NCBI RefSeq assembly: GCF_016907385.1
Contig: NZ_JAFBBU010000001.1
Span: 1,116,001-1,180,000 of the forward strand
DNA length: 64,000 nucleotides
Direction: 5' to 3'
Origin: Subtercola frigoramans
GTDB lineage: Bacteria > Actinomycetota > Actinomycetes > Actinomycetales > Microbacteriaceae
The first letter of the stretch is position 1; each line of letters begins with the position of its first letter. Positions 16,303-25,521 of the stretch are shown one piece after another. The notes beneath the pieces are model-generated. The model did not search any database and was not told the origin of the DNA. It saw nothing but the letters and a program-made list of their open reading frames with translations. A program made the position numbers and the translations under genes.

Positions 16303-17460
16303 GTGCGCGTGCCACCGACATCGAATCCACAGGGGCCGGCCACTGCGCCAGGCTCGGCGGCCGCCGACCGTGCGGCCGGCTTCTCCCGCTGGCTCGGTTC
16401 AGCGACGCGGGCAGGGGTTCGCCGCGCGGGTGCGTCGGCACCCGCCATCCTGCAGCTCTCGGTCGCTGTGGTCGCGGCATACTCGGTCACCCACTTCGGT
16501 CTCGGCCACGCGGCTCCGATCACCGCAGCGACAGTCACCCTGTCGAGTCTCGGCTTCGTTAGGGATGCGCGGCCAGTTCGCGTGCTCGAAACGGCGATCG
16601 GCATCACCCTCGGCATCACCTTGAGCGAGGTGATCCTGTTGGCATTCGGGCAGGGCGTCTGGCAGCTCGGGCTGAGTGTCGCGGTCACCTTGTTCATCGC
16701 GCGCATTCTCTCGCCCGCACCCGGGTTCGCGGTGATCGCCGGCGTACAGTCTGCCCTCGTCGCAATGCTTCCGGTTGTGGTCGGTGGCCCGTTCACAAGA
16801 ACCATCGACGGGTTGGTCGGGGGTGCGATCGCCCTCGCCGCGACGGCGTTGATTCCCCGTGACCCTCGCCGGGGCGAGCTGGCCGATGCGCGGCGCGTGC
16901 TGCGGGTGTTCTCCGACCTCGTCACCGATCTGGTTGCCGAGCTGCGGCGCGGCCCCGACAACGATGTCTATCGTGTGCTCGAAGGCGCCCGGCGCACCCA
17001 GCCGCTGGTCGACCAGTGGCGCACCTCGCTCGAATCGGCACTCGGGGTCGCTCGGATCTCGCCGTTCCTCCGCCGGCGTCTGCCGGAGTTGAATCGGCAG
17101 AAGGTCATGCTGGCGGGCATCGACCTGGCCATCCGCGACCTGCGCGTGGTGATCAGGCGGCTCACTGTGGTCATGCGCGACGGCCAGCCGCGCCCACAGT
17201 TCGCCGACCTCTTCGACGGTCTGGTCGGCGCACTGAGCCTGCTCGAGCAGAGCCTCACCGACCCACTTGTGCGCCCGCTGGTTCGCCAGCATCTCATTCT
17301 GATTGCTGTAAGGCTCGACCCCGACGAACTCTTCCCCGACAACACCATGGTCGAGGTCTCTGTCGTACTCGAGCTGCGGCCTCTGGTGATGGACCTGCTG
17401 ACCGCCACAGGGCTCTCGGCGGCCGAAGCCCGGGCTTCGCTGCCGAGCCTGCCGGCCTGA
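16303..17460 (+). CDS. FUSC-family membrane transporter-like protein
   Basis: A 385-residue protein. Residues about 45-180 contain about six hydrophobic helices (AILQLSVAVVAAYSVTHFGL, ATVTLSSLGFVRDARPVRVL, ALVAMLPVVVGGPFTRTIDG), typical of the FUSC/aromatic-acid exporter half-domain. The remaining half is a cytoplasmic helical region. The GTG at 16303 lies seven bases after the ygfZ stop. The substrate cannot be inferred. Family call is by fold pattern and the G-x-R-D-P-R-R-G segment after the last helix. Confidence 0.75.
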   Translation: MRVPPTSNPQGPATAPGSAAADRAAGFSRWLGSATRAGVRRAGASAPAILQLSVAVVAAYSVTHFGLGHAAPITAATVTLSSLGFVRDARPVRVLETAIGITLGITLSEVILLAFGQGVWQLGLSVAVTLFIARILSPAPGFAVIAGVQSALVAMLPVVVGGPFTRTIDGLVGGAIALAATALIPRDPRRGELADARRVLRVFSDLVTDLVAELRRGPDNDVYRVLEGARRTQPLVDQWRTSLESALGVARISPFLRRRLPELNRQKVMLAGIDLAIRDLRVVIRRLTVVMRDGQPRPQFADLFDGLVGALSLLEQSLTDPLVRPLVRQHLILIAVRLDPDELFPDNTMVEVSVVLELRPLVMDLLTATGLSAAEARASLPSLPA

Positions 17461-17521
17461 GGCCCTGCCCGCCTGAGGCCGGGGCCGAGCTGGCCGGGGC
17501 CGAGCTGACCGGGCCGAGTAG

Positions 17522-18334
17522 CTATGTCAGCGGCGTAACTGCACTCCATGCCACGGTGAGTTCGCCGAGCTTCCAACGCGTAACCGTGCCCAGCACAGGC
17601 CACCCGGCGGCGGCAAGCGAACGAACACTCGCGACCCACCGCTGGCGGGGCCCGTAGACCGAGAGCGGCGCGTTGTACTGCCACGCGCGGTCGAGTTCGA
17701 CCAGCAGGCGATGGATGCCCTCACTCTCGACGTTGCGATGGATCAGTACCTTCGGCAGGCGTTCCGCCACGATCGACGGGCGTTCGAGCCCGGACAGTCG
17801 CAGCGAGATCGTCAACGACCGGGGCCCCACCGCGTCGACCGTCACCCAGCTCGAGACGCGCCCGATCTCATCGCACGTACCCTCAACGAGAACCCCGCCG
17901 GGCTGCAGCCGACCCACCATGAGCGCCCAGGCCCCTGCGACGTCACTCTCGTCGTACTGCCGGAGCACATTGAAGGCTCGGATGATCGCTGCCCCACAGT
18001 GCCCGGTAAGAGGTGTCTCGAACCCTCCGACCGTGAAACTCACTCGTGCATCAGCCGCAAACACGGTGCCTCCCTCCCTGACCTCGGCGAGTTGTCGCTG
18101 TGCCGCCAGAACGCGCTCGGGGGAGATCTCGACTCCGACGACTTCGACGTCTGGTCGGGCCTTCGCCAAGCGATGGTGGAGTTCGAGCGCGGTCACCGCG
18201 CTCGCCCCGAAACCCAGGTCGACCACGACAGGGTCGGTGGCGGTGAGCAGGATCGGAAGGGTCGCCAGGTACCGGTCGACCCGTCTCAGCCGGTTCGTGT
18301 TCGTGGTTCCGCGGGTGATCTCGCCGATGGGCAT
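17522..18334 (-). CDS. Class I SAM-dependent methyltransferase, substrate unknown
   Basis: A 270-residue protein with a Rossmann-type methyltransferase core: motif I VVDLGFGASAVTALEL near residue 38, the acidic end of strand 2 in VEVVGVEISPERVLAAQ, and motif around FAADARVSF. The second half is unusual and has no clear target domain. It is convergent with the FUSC gene and divergent from gpmA; no neighbour indicates the substrate. The start at 18334 (protein MPIGEITRGTTNTNRLRRVD) is the most upstream that does not run into gpmA. Confidence 0.8.
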   Translation of the reverse strand: MPIGEITRGTTNTNRLRRVDRYLATLPILLTATDPVVVDLGFGASAVTALELHHRLAKARPDVEVVGVEISPERVLAAQRQLAEVREGGTVFAADARVSFTVGGFETPLTGHCGAAIIRAFNVLRQYDESDVAGAWALMVGRLQPGGVLVEGTCDEIGRVSSWVTVDAVGPRSLTISLRLSGLERPSIVAERLPKVLIHRNVESEGIHRLLVELDRAWQYNAPLSVYGPRQRWVASVRSLAAAGWPVLGTVTRWKLGELTVAWSAVTPLT

Positions 18335-18351
18335 AGTCCTAGACTAAAACC

Positions 18352-19104
18352 ATGGCTGAGACTTACACGTTGATCCTGTTGCGCCACGGCAACAGCGACT
18401 GGAACCAGAAGAACCTCTTCACCGGATGGGTCGATGTCGGCCTGAGTGAGCAGGGGGTCGGTGAGGCCAAGCGCGCCGGCGTGCTGCTCGCCGATTCGGG
18501 CCTCACGCCCGACATTCTCTACACCTCCCGGCTGGTTCGCGCAATCGACACGGCGAACTACGCCCTCGCCGGTGCCGGGAGACTGTGGATCGATGTGAAG
18601 CGCTCCTGGCGGCTCAATGAGCGCCACTATGGAGCGCTCCAGGGCAAAGACAAGGCCCAGACCCTCGCCGAATACGGCCCAGAGCAGTTCCAGACCTGGC
18701 GCCGCTCGTACGACGTGCCGCCGCCCCCCATCGCCGACGATGACGAGTACTCGCAGCTGGGCGACCCGCGCTACACAGACCTCGGTGACGCTGTGCCCCG
18801 CACCGAATGCCTGAAGGACGTCGTCGACCGCATGCTGCCGTACTGGGAGTCCGACATCACCGTCGATCTCGCTGCAGGCAAGACCGTGCTCGTCACCGCC
18901 CACGGCAATTCGTTGCGCGCGCTGGTCAAGCACCTCGACGGCATCTCCGACGAAGACATCGCCGAGCTCAACATTCCCACGGGCATCCCGTTGGTCTATA
19001 CGCTCGACGAGAACTTCGTGCCGACGAAGCCCGCCGTGTACCTCGACCCCGAGGCTGCTGCTGCCGGTGCTGCTGCCGTCGCCGCCCAGGGCAACAAGAA
19101 ATAA
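18352..19104 (+). CDS. gpmA: 2,3-bisphosphoglycerate-dependent phosphoglycerate mutase
   Basis: A 250-residue enzyme with catalytic [10 protein letters not shown] (phospho-His near residue 12), the [10 protein letters not shown] segment and [11 protein letters not shown] with the second catalytic His. It interconverts 3- and 2-phosphoglycerate in glycolysis. The C-terminus is an Ala-rich tail ending in QGNKK. TAGACT (18340-18345) lies six bases before the ATG, indicating a leaderless mRNA. Confidence 0.96.
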   Translation: MAETYTLILLRHGNSDWNQKNLFTGWVDVGLSEQGVGEAKRAGVLLADSGLTPDILYTSRLVRAIDTANYALAGAGRLWIDVKRSWRLNERHYGALQGKDKAQTLAEYGPEQFQTWRRSYDVPPPPIADDDEYSQLGDPRYTDLGDAVPRTECLKDVVDRMLPYWESDITVDLAAGKTVLVTAHGNSLRALVKHLDGISDEDIAELNIPTGIPLVYTLDENFVPTKPAVYLDPEAAAAGAAAVAAQGNKK

Positions 19105-19115
19105 GTCCCGCTGAA

Positions 19116-19154
19116 GGGATTTCGATACACGCTGCTTCACCGCGCTACTCAATC
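19116..19154. repeat. Palindromic repetitive element, single copy after gpmA
   Basis: GGGATTTCGATACACG through GCTACTCAATC matches the right half of the pair at 22051-22089 and is the reverse complement of the GGTTGAGTAG..ATCGAAACC form. It lies just after the gpmA stop. Confidence 0.65.
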
Positions 19155-19299
19155 GGCGTAGCGAGGCGTGCGCCCACCTCACCCGGAGTCGTGGGTGAGG
19201 CGAAACGTCCCTGAGTCGCCGCTTTTCGGGACGATTGTGCGCACCAGGGACGCGTCAATGACCGGGCATGAGGCACTGCCGGCGCGCTCAGTGAGCGAG

Positions 19300-19339
19300 A
19301 GAGAGAAGCCCCGGGCCTGATGGCCCGGGGCTTCTCTCT
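19300..19339. terminator. Strong hairpin terminator between gpmA and phoU
   Basis: AGAGAGAAGCCCCGGGCC (19300-19317) pairs perfectly over 18 bases with 19322-19339 across a TGAT loop, between the convergent gpmA and phoU. It probably works in both directions. Confidence 0.85.
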
Positions 19340-19350
19340 GTAAGGGGGTG

Positions 19351-20007
19351 TCAGCGGTTGCCGCTGCCGGTCCACTCGCCGGTCGCCAGGTACTTGACCT
19401 TCTTCGCGATGCTCACCGCGTGGTCAGCGAAACGCTCGTGGTACCGCGACGCCAGTGTGACGTCGACGGTGTTGACCGAGGTGCCGCCCCAGCTCTCGCT
19501 CAGCACGGCCTCGAACACGCTGAGGTGCAACTCGTCGATGCGGTCGTCGACATCGCGGATCTCGTCAGCCAGGTCGAGGTCTTCTGTCTCTATCAGAAGG
19601 CTCAGCTTCTGGGCGACCAGCACGTCGAGGCGGCCCATCTCGTTGAAGGTGCCGAGCAGGCTCTCTTTGGCCACCTTCTCGGGGTAGCGGTACCGGGCGA
19701 GCTGGGCGATGTGCTGGGCGATGTCGCCCATTCGCTCGAGCGACGCGCTCATGCGCAGCGCACTCACCACAATCCGCAGGTCTCTCGCGACGGGCTGTTG
19801 AAGAGCCATGATGCTGATCGCGAGTTCGTCGAGGTCTGACGCCAGGGTGTCGATCTTCGGGTCGTCGGCGATGACCTGTTCGGCCAGGGAGACGTTCGAT
19901 TCGTTGAAGGCAGTGGTGGCGTTCGTGATGGCGATGACAACAAGGCGGCTGATCTCGACCAGGCGTTCTTGCACTTCGCGGAGTTCCTGCTGGAATACCT
20001 CGCGCAT
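19351..20007 (-). CDS. phoU: Phosphate signalling protein PhoU
   Basis: A 218-residue, all-helical protein of two PhoU repeats, from MREVFQQELREVQERLVEIS. LRIVVSALRMSASLERMGDI and RYHERFADHAVSIAKKVKYL are the metal-binding-type motifs at the end of each repeat. PhoU links phosphate transport status to the SenX3-type kinase and restrains the regulon when phosphate is plentiful. The ATG at 20007 was chosen over upstream options, which would overlap the PHO-type repeat. Divergent from senX3-regX3, sharing the intergenic operator. Confidence 0.93.
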   Translation of the reverse strand: MREVFQQELREVQERLVEISRLVVIAITNATTAFNESNVSLAEQVIADDPKIDTLASDLDELAISIMALQQPVARDLRIVVSALRMSASLERMGDIAQHIAQLARYRYPEKVAKESLLGTFNEMGRLDVLVAQKLSLLIETEDLDLADEIRDVDDRIDELHLSVFEAVLSESWGGTSVNTVDVTLASRYHERFADHAVSIAKKVKYLATGEWTGSGNR

Positions 20008-20048
20008 GTGGTGGTGATCCTCTCTAGCGGCTTCGCTATCTTCCCTGT

Positions 20049-20081
20049 ACGAGGTTAACGGAAGGTGCAGAACACCTGAAC
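20049..20081 (-). promoter_or_regulatory. PHO-type triple direct repeat between phoU and senX3
   Basis: On the minus strand, three consecutive 11-base units read GTTCAGGTGTT, CTGCACCTTCC and GTTAACCTCGT (20081 down to 20049). It lies 42 bases from the phoU start and 72 bases from the senX3 start, so it could serve both genes and give autoregulation. Confidence 0.65.
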
Positions 20082-20152
20082 ATCGTGCGACCCGGGCCCT
20101 GCGAGGGGCCCAACACAGTCCGTGACTGGCGGGAGTCATTAGTGTAGTCGCT

Positions 20153-21307
20153 ATGGATTCAGGCTTGTTGGTGCTGCTCTCTGTGGCACTCGGCCTCGCA
20201 GTGGGCACTGTCTTCGTGTTCGTTCTGTTCGCCGCCTCGCGGCGTGGCGACCACGCAGCAACCATCATCGACCCCTCCGTTCCCGACGGCGTCGACCAGG
20301 TGATCGACGCCATCGATTCGGCCGGTGTGGTGCTCGATGCCTCGAACAACGTAGTCAAGGCGTCGCCCGCCGCGCTGGCGTTCGGCCTCGTGTGGAACCA
20401 GGGTCTCGTTCATCCGGAGCTCGTCGCCATGGTCGACTCGGTGCGTCGCACAGGAGTTCCGGCCAGCAAGGAACTGAGTCTGGCCAGGGGGCCCTTCGGC
20501 GAGGCCACCATCCATCTCTCGGTGCGTGTGGCGAGGCTGGGCACCCGGTACCTGCTCCTGCTGGCGGACGACCGCACAGAGGCTCACCGCCTCGAAGAGG
20601 TCAGGCGTGACTTCATCGCCAACATCTCGCATGAGCTCAAGACGCCCATTGGGGCGATCTCGCTGCTCGCCGAGGCTCTCGAACCGGCATCGGATGATCC
20701 GGAGCAAGTCCGCCGCTTCGCCAAGCGGCTCGAAACCGAAGCGGTGCGTCTCGGGCGCATCACCCGCGAGATCATCGAACTTTCGCGCCTGCAGGCCGCC
20801 GATGTGCTCACCGACGCCGAACTGGTCGACGTGGACCACGTGGTCACGAGCGCGATCGACCAGAATCACGTTCAGGTCGATGCCAAACGCATGGTGATCG
20901 TGGGCGGCGGTGACCGCGGCGCCGAGGTCTACGGCGACGAGGGCCTGCTGATCCTGGCGCTGCACAACCTGATCGCCAATGCGGTGCAGTATTCGCCGGA
21001 GGGCACACGAATCGGCGTGGGCGTTCGGGTTCATGAGGGCATCGTGGAGATTGCGGTGACCGACCAGGGTGTGGGCATCCCCGAAGAAGACCTCGGCCGC
21101 GTCTTCGAACGATTCTTCCGGGTCGACCAGGCTCGCTCGCGCAACACCGGAGGCACGGGCCTCGGGCTCAGCATTGTGAAACACATCGTCGAAAACCACG
21201 GTGGAGACATTCGGGTGTGGTCGCAGATCGCACACGGATCGACCTTCACCATCCGGTTGCCAGAGGCGTCCCACGCCGCGGCGACCCCGTTAGGAGAACA
21301 GCAGTGA
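20153..21307 (+). CDS. senX3: Sensor histidine kinase SenX3 (phosphate sensing)
   Basis: A 384-residue kinase. One or two N-terminal transmembrane helices (residues about 4-28), a PAS-like region (about 45-140), the phosphoacceptor H-box FIANISHELKTPIGAISLLA near residue 163, and the ATPase domain with N-box LHNLIANAVQYS, G1 DQGVGIPEED and G2 GGTGLGLSIVKHI. This matches SenX3/PhoR of actinobacteria. TAGTGT seven bases upstream of the ATG suggests a leaderless start. The next gene overlaps by four bases (GTGA). Confidence 0.93.
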   Translation: MDSGLLVLLSVALGLAVGTVFVFVLFAASRRGDHAATIIDPSVPDGVDQVIDAIDSAGVVLDASNNVVKASPAALAFGLVWNQGLVHPELVAMVDSVRRTGVPASKELSLARGPFGEATIHLSVRVARLGTRYLLLLADDRTEAHRLEEVRRDFIANISHELKTPIGAISLLAEALEPASDDPEQVRRFAKRLETEAVRLGRITREIIELSRLQAADVLTDAELVDVDHVVTSAIDQNHVQVDAKRMVIVGGGDRGAEVYGDEGLLILALHNLIANAVQYSPEGTRIGVGVRVHEGIVEIAVTDQGVGIPEEDLGRVFERFFRVDQARSRNTGGTGLGLSIVKHIVENHGGDIRVWSQIAHGSTFTIRLPEASHAAATPLGEQQ

Positions 21308-21984
21308 CCCACATCCTCTTGGTCGAAGACGAGATCGCGTTGAGCGAACCCCTCGCCTACCTTCTGAAGCGCGAAGGCTACGAGGTCACCGTTGCCGCTG
21401 ACGGCCCTTCGGCGCTCGCCGAATTCAGCCAGGGCGGCGTCGACCTGATCCTTCTCGACCTGATGATCCCCGGAATCCCGGGCAACGAAGTCTGCCGGCA
21501 GGTGCGGGTCACCTCGCAGGTGCCCATCATCATGCTGACCGCGAAGGACTCAGAGGTCGATATCGTGGTCGGGTTGGAACTGGGCGCAGACGACTATGTG
21601 ACCAAGCCGTATTCGTCCCGGGAGCTGCTGGCACGCATCCGCGCCGTCATGCGTCGCCACACCGAAGCCAGCGAGCTCGGCGAGCCCGTGCTCGAGGCAG
21701 GGCCGGTGCGGATGGACGTCGAGCGACACACCGTGGCAGTGGATGGTCGGGACACCCCGATGCCGCTGAAGGAGTTCGAGCTTCTCGAGCTGCTGCTGCG
21801 AAACGCTGGCCGGGTACTCACCCGCGGCCAGTTGATCGACCGGGTCTGGGGTTCTGACTACTTCGGTGACACCAAGACGCTCGACGTACACATCAAGCGG
21901 ATCCGGTCGAAGATCGAGAAGTCGCCCTCGGAGCCCGTGCTCCTGGTGACGGTGCGAGGCCTCGGGTACCGCTTCGAGGCCTGA
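21304..21984 (+). CDS. regX3: Response regulator RegX3
   Basis: A 226-residue OmpR/PhoB-type regulator. The receiver has the acidic pair in LLVEDEIALSE, phosphoacceptor Asp in LILLDLMIPGIPG (about residue 52) and Lys in YVTKPYSSRELLARI. The winged helix has LKEFELLELLLRNAGRVLTR and WGSDYFGDTKTLDVHIKRIR. The GTG start overlaps the senX3 stop. It is the likely binder of the PHO-type repeats before pstS, ppk and phoU/senX3; that link is inference from family knowledge and repeat layout. Confidence 0.94.
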   Translation: MTHILLVEDEIALSEPLAYLLKREGYEVTVAADGPSALAEFSQGGVDLILLDLMIPGIPGNEVCRQVRVTSQVPIIMLTAKDSEVDIVVGLELGADDYVTKPYSSRELLARIRAVMRRHTEASELGEPVLEAGPVRMDVERHTVAVDGRDTPMPLKEFELLELLLRNAGRVLTRGQLIDRVWGSDYFGDTKTLDVHIKRIRSKIEKSPSEPVLLVTVRGLGYRFEA

Positions 21985-21994
21985 CCGTTTCGCT

Positions 21995-22089
21995 GGTTGA
22001 GTAGCCCGGCCGGACGCTTCCGGCCGGGCGTATCGAAACCGGATTCCGTGGGGATTTCGATACGCACGGCTGCGTCGGGCTACTCAATC
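21995..22089. repeat. Paired palindromic repetitive elements after regX3
   Basis: GGTTGAGTAG (21995) to ATCGAAACC (22040) is followed, after about ten bases, by an inverted copy from GGGATTTCGATACG (22051) to CTACTCAATC (22089). Each half contains its own hairpin (CCGGCCGG..CCGGCCGG). The pair lies between convergent genes and may act in termination. Confidence 0.75.
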
Positions 22090-22107
22090 GGCGAAAGTGC
22101 GGGTTCG

Positions 22108-22599
22108 TTACTTGCCCGAGGTGACCTTCGGGGCGAGCCCGGCGAACTGGGGCCAGTCGCTCGTGAGTACCGGAACCAGCAGTTTGGTGCCGGTCTGGGT
22201 GCCGTACTGGAAGAAGACCGGGAACAGGGCGCCAGCCTTGGTGTCGAGGCCGGTGAACGTGATCTTCTTGTCGGTGAGGCCGCCGAGGGTGAGCGTGCTG
22301 TGTGCGTTCACGAACGCGTTTTCGGTGACCTGGGTTCCAGCGGCGTTGACGTACTGGATGTTGACCTGGTTACCGGATTCCCCGACGTTGACCAGAGTCA
22401 CGATGAGGCTGGCGGCCTTGCCGTCGTCACTGATGAGCGTCGTGTTCCGCATGGCGATGTCGGGGCTGACATTGCCCTCGACCCCGTCTGCAGCCTCTTT
22501 GATGGTGGTGGTGGCCTGGGGCGTGATGAATGCGCAACCCGACGCGCCGACCGCGATCAAAGCGGCGACAAGAATACTTGAGGCGAACCGAGCTTTCAC
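22108..22599 (-). CDS. Lipoprotein, unknown function
   Basis: A 163-residue secreted lipoprotein from a GTG at 22599, preceded by GGAGGG at a five-base spacing. The signal peptide (VKARFASSILVAALIAVG) ends in lipobox ASGC with Cys at residue 22. The mature part looks like a beta-rich single domain (SLIVTLVNVGESGNQVNIQY, STLTLGGLTDKKITFTGLDT). Proteins of this look lie near ispD in other Microbacteriaceae as far as I recall. No catalytic residues are evident and no function is assigned. Confidence 0.8.
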   Translation of the reverse strand: MKARFASSILVAALIAVGASGCAFITPQATTTIKEAADGVEGNVSPDIAMRNTTLISDDGKAASLIVTLVNVGESGNQVNIQYVNAAGTQVTENAFVNAHSTLTLGGLTDKKITFTGLDTKAGALFPVFFQYGTQTGTKLLVPVLTSDWPQFAGLAPKVTSGK

Positions 22600-22756
22600 A
22601 AAACCCTCCAGAATTGGCACAACGAGATTAGCCTATCGGTACGCCCAGCTCGAGGCTGCACGAGGAGCGCCCTCGGCGTGGGCCTGACGCCTGCCATACC
22701 TTGCCACTGACGTCGACGTCTGGCTCGCCGGTTGTCTGGCCGTGCATACTGGGTCA

Positions 22757-24019
22757 GTGCCTGCAGCGATTCTCCGACCATCCGTAGCCGTCATCGTTGT
22801 CGCGGCCGGCAGCGGAACACGCCTGGGCCTCGGCCAGCCCAAGGCGTTCGTGAGCCTCGCCGGCAGGCCCATCCTCTCGCGGTCGCTCGACGCGATCTTC
22901 GCGCTCGACGACGAGACGCAGGTTGTCGTGGTCGTTCCGGCAGACCGGGTCGAGCAGGCAGGTGACATTGTCGCCCAGGTCGCAGGCGCCGCCGTGGGGT
23001 ATGCGACCGTGGTCGTGGGCGGAGAGAGTCGGCAGGCCTCTGTCGAGGCCGGACTTGCCGCCCTTGCCGAGTCCGTCGACATCGTCCTGGTGCACGACGC
23101 GGCTCGCGCGCTCACGCCGACGGCCCAGTTCGCCTCCGTCATCGACGAGGTGCGGAGCGCCGGCAGGGGCGCCGTCCCCGGGCTGCCGGTGAGCGACACC
23201 ATCAAGAGAACGGACGGATTCGGCCTCGCTCTCGCAACCGTCGACCGTTCCGAGCTCTCTGCGGTGCAGACGCCGCAGGGGTTCCCGCGGCAGCAGCTGC
23301 AGCGGGCCTACGAATTCGCGGCTGACGAGTTCACCGACGATGCCGCCCTGGTTGCCGCCGCCGGGTTCGAGGTCGCCATCATCCACGGAGACCCGCTCGC
23401 GTTCAAGATCACGACGGCGTGGGACCTGCGTCGGGCCGAGCAGGAACTCGCGCCGGCACCCGAACACCGCGCGTGGCGCACCGGCGTCGGCCTCGATGCT
23501 CATGCCTTCGTGACCGGCGGCCCCGGGCATCCCGAGGCCGACGCCGATGCGGAGTTCGTCGGCACGCCGGAGGCCGCACCAGTGCCGGAGCACGCTGAGG
23601 AGTTGTGGCTCGCGGGCCTGTTCTGGCCGGGGGAGCGTGGGCTCGTCGGCCACAGCGACGGCGACGCGGTGGTCCACGCGATCTGCGACGCACTGCTCTC
23701 CGCCTCGGGTCTCGGTGACCTCGGCAGTGTCTTCGGCACTGCGGACCCGAGATTCGAAGGGGCCCACGGCGACGTCTTCCTGCGCCACACTGCCGCCCTG
23801 CTCGCCGGCGCAGGATTCCGAATCGCGAACGTGTCGGTGCAGCTCGTGACGAACCGCCCGCTGTTCTCGCCGCGACGTCTCGAAGCGCAGGCCGTTCTGT
23901 CGGCCCAGCTTGGCGCGCCCGTCACCGTTTCGGCCACGACGACAGACGGACTCGGGTTCACCGGGCGGAACGAGGGTGTCCTGGCGATTGCGAGCTGCGT
24001 GGTGCACCCCGCCCAGTAG
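22757..24019 (+). CDS. ispDF: Bifunctional IspD/IspF isoprenoid enzyme
   Basis: About 420 residues, two fused enzymes of the MEP pathway. The N-terminal half is Isp[19 protein letters not shown] binds CTP, and [12 protein letters not shown] and [10 protein letters not shown] follow. The C-terminal half is Isp[10 protein letters not shown] carries metal ligands, [20 protein letters not shown] the cofactor site, and [20 protein letters not shown] the trimer core. An insertion of about 20 residues rich in Pro/Glu lies between the DAH motif and GHSDGD. GTG 22757 was chosen because CATACT lies six bases upstream. cysS and rlmB follow, the usual actinobacterial order. Confidence 0.93.
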   Translation: MPAAILRPSVAVIVVAAGSGTRLGLGQPKAFVSLAGRPILSRSLDAIFALDDETQVVVVVPADRVEQAGDIVAQVAGAAVGYATVVVGGESRQASVEAGLAALAESVDIVLVHDAARALTPTAQFASVIDEVRSAGRGAVPGLPVSDTIKRTDGFGLALATVDRSELSAVQTPQGFPRQQLQRAYEFAADEFTDDAALVAAAGFEVAIIHGDPLAFKITTAWDLRRAEQELAPAPEHRAWRTGVGLDAHAFVTGGPGHPEADADAEFVGTPEAAPVPEHAEELWLAGLFWPGERGLVGHSDGDAVVHAICDALLSASGLGDLGSVFGTADPRFEGAHGDVFLRHTAALLAGAGFRIANVSVQLVTNRPLFSPRRLEAQAVLSAQLGAPVTVSATTTDGLGFTGRNEGVLAIASCVVHPAQ

Positions 24020-24102
24020 CTGCGCGGCGCACCTCGCCCAGTAAGAGGAGTGCACGGAGCGAGCCTCGTAACCCGTGGACACCCAAGCCCTAAACTGGGT
24101 CG

Positions 24103-25521
24103 GTGACTCTTCGCCTGTATGACACCAAGCTCGCCAGCCTTGTGGATTTTGTTCCCCTGGTTCCCGGCCGGGTCGGTGTGTACGTGTGCGGCCCGACGGT
24201 GCAGTCTTCGCCCCACATCGGTCACCTGCGGTCTGCTCTCGCCTACGACCAGCTGCGCCGCTGGTTCAGCTACAGCGGGTTCGACGTCACCTTCATTCGC
24301 AATGTCACAGACATCGACGACAAGATCCTCGTCAATGCTGCTGCCTCTGGCGAACAGTGGTGGGCGCTCGCGTATCGCACCGAACTCGAATTCACCGCTG
24401 CGTACCAGGCGATCGGCGTTCTGCCACCCACGTATGAACCGCGCGCCACGGCGAGCATCTCCGAGATGATCGCCATCATCGAGCGGCTGGTGGATGCCCG
24501 GCACGCCTACGCCGCAGAAGACGGTTCCGGCGATGTCTACTTCGACACGGTCTCGTGGCCCGAGTACGGCGAGCTGACACACCAGAAGCCCGGTGACATG
24601 GCCGCGGCCACCGACTCCGACCCTCGAGGCAAGCGCGACATCAGGGATTTCGCGCTCTGGAAGGGCCACAAAGAGGGCGAACCGCTCTCGGCTTCGTGGT
24701 CGAGCCCGTGGGGCGAAGGGCGCCCCGGCTGGCACATCGAATGCTCGGCGATGTCGACGCGGTACCTCGGCCCACAGTTCGACATCCATGGCGGTGGGCT
24801 CGACCTCCGGTTCCCGCACCACGAGAACGAGCTGGCGCAGTCCCGGGCGGCCGGTGATGGTTTTGCGAACTACTGGCTGCACAACGGTCTCGTCTCGGTG
24901 ACGGGCCAGAAGATGAGCAAATCGCTCGGCAACTCGGTGTTTGCAGCAGAGCTGCTGGGCCAGGCGAAACCTCTGGTGATCAGGTACTACCTCGGCGCGG
25001 CCCACTACCGTTCGACACTCGAATTCCACGACGGTGCGCTGGCCGAAGCAGAGGCCGCACTCGGCCGCATCGAAGGGTTTCTCGACCGCGCGGTACGCCG
25101 GCTGGAGGGCACCCGATTCGCATCGTCTACAGTTGAAGTGGTTCCTGATGCCTTTCGCGAGGCGATGAACGACGATCTGAGCGTTCCCCAGGCGCTCGGA
25201 GTGCTGCACGAAACCGTGCGCACGGGCAACCAAGCGCTCGACTCAGAGGATTTCGGCGAGGCGGCGAGACTGCTCGGCCAGGTCTTTGCGATGACGAGCG
25301 TGCTCGGCATCAACCCACTCGATGAGATGTGGGAGACCGGCACAGAGGGCTCAACCGGAACGGCACTCGCCAGCCTGGTTGAGCGTCTGCTCGAGGATCG
25401 CGAAACCGCACGGAAAGCACGAGATTTCACCACTGCCGATCGCATCCGCGACGAGCTCGGCCAGGCGGGAATCACTATTGAAGACACCCAGGCGGGTGCA
25501 CATTGGAGTTTTGATGGCTAG
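24103..25521 (+). CDS. cysS: Cysteinyl-tRNA synthetase
   Basis: A 472-residue class I aminoacyl-tRNA synthetase. The HIGH-type motif is [15 protein letters not shown], the KMSKS motif [12 protein letters not shown], and zinc ligands come from [15 protein letters not shown] and [19 protein letters not shown] is present as [10 protein letters not shown]. It charges tRNA-Cys. The GTG at 24103 lies six bases after TAAACT, so the mRNA is likely leaderless. It overlaps rlmB by eight bases. Confidence 0.97.
   Translation: MTLRLYDTKLASLVDFVPLVPGRVGVYVCGPTVQSSPHIGHLRSALAYDQLRRWFSYSGFDVTFIRNVTDIDDKILVNAAASGEQWWALAYRTELEFTAAYQAIGVLPPTYEPRATASISEMIAIIERLVDARHAYAAEDGSGDVYFDTVSWPEYGELTHQKPGDMAAATDSDPRGKRDIRDFALWKGHKEGEPLSASWSSPWGEGRPGWHIECSAMSTRYLGPQFDIHGGGLDLRFPHHENELAQSRAAGDGFANYWLHNGLVSVTGQKMSKSLGNSVFAAELLGQAKPLVIRYYLGAAHYRSTLEFHDGALAEAEAALGRIEGFLDRAVRRLEGTRFASSTVEVVPDAFREAMNDDLSVPQALGVLHETVRTGNQALDSEDFGEAARLLGQVFAMTSVLGINPLDEMWETGTEGSTGTALASLVERLLEDRETARKARDFTTADRIRDELGQAGITIEDTQAGAHWSFDG

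Noticed and set aside
17461..17521. Tandem GGCCGAGCTG repeats after the FUSC gene
   Set aside because: Short, imperfect and GC-biased; could be chance in this composition.
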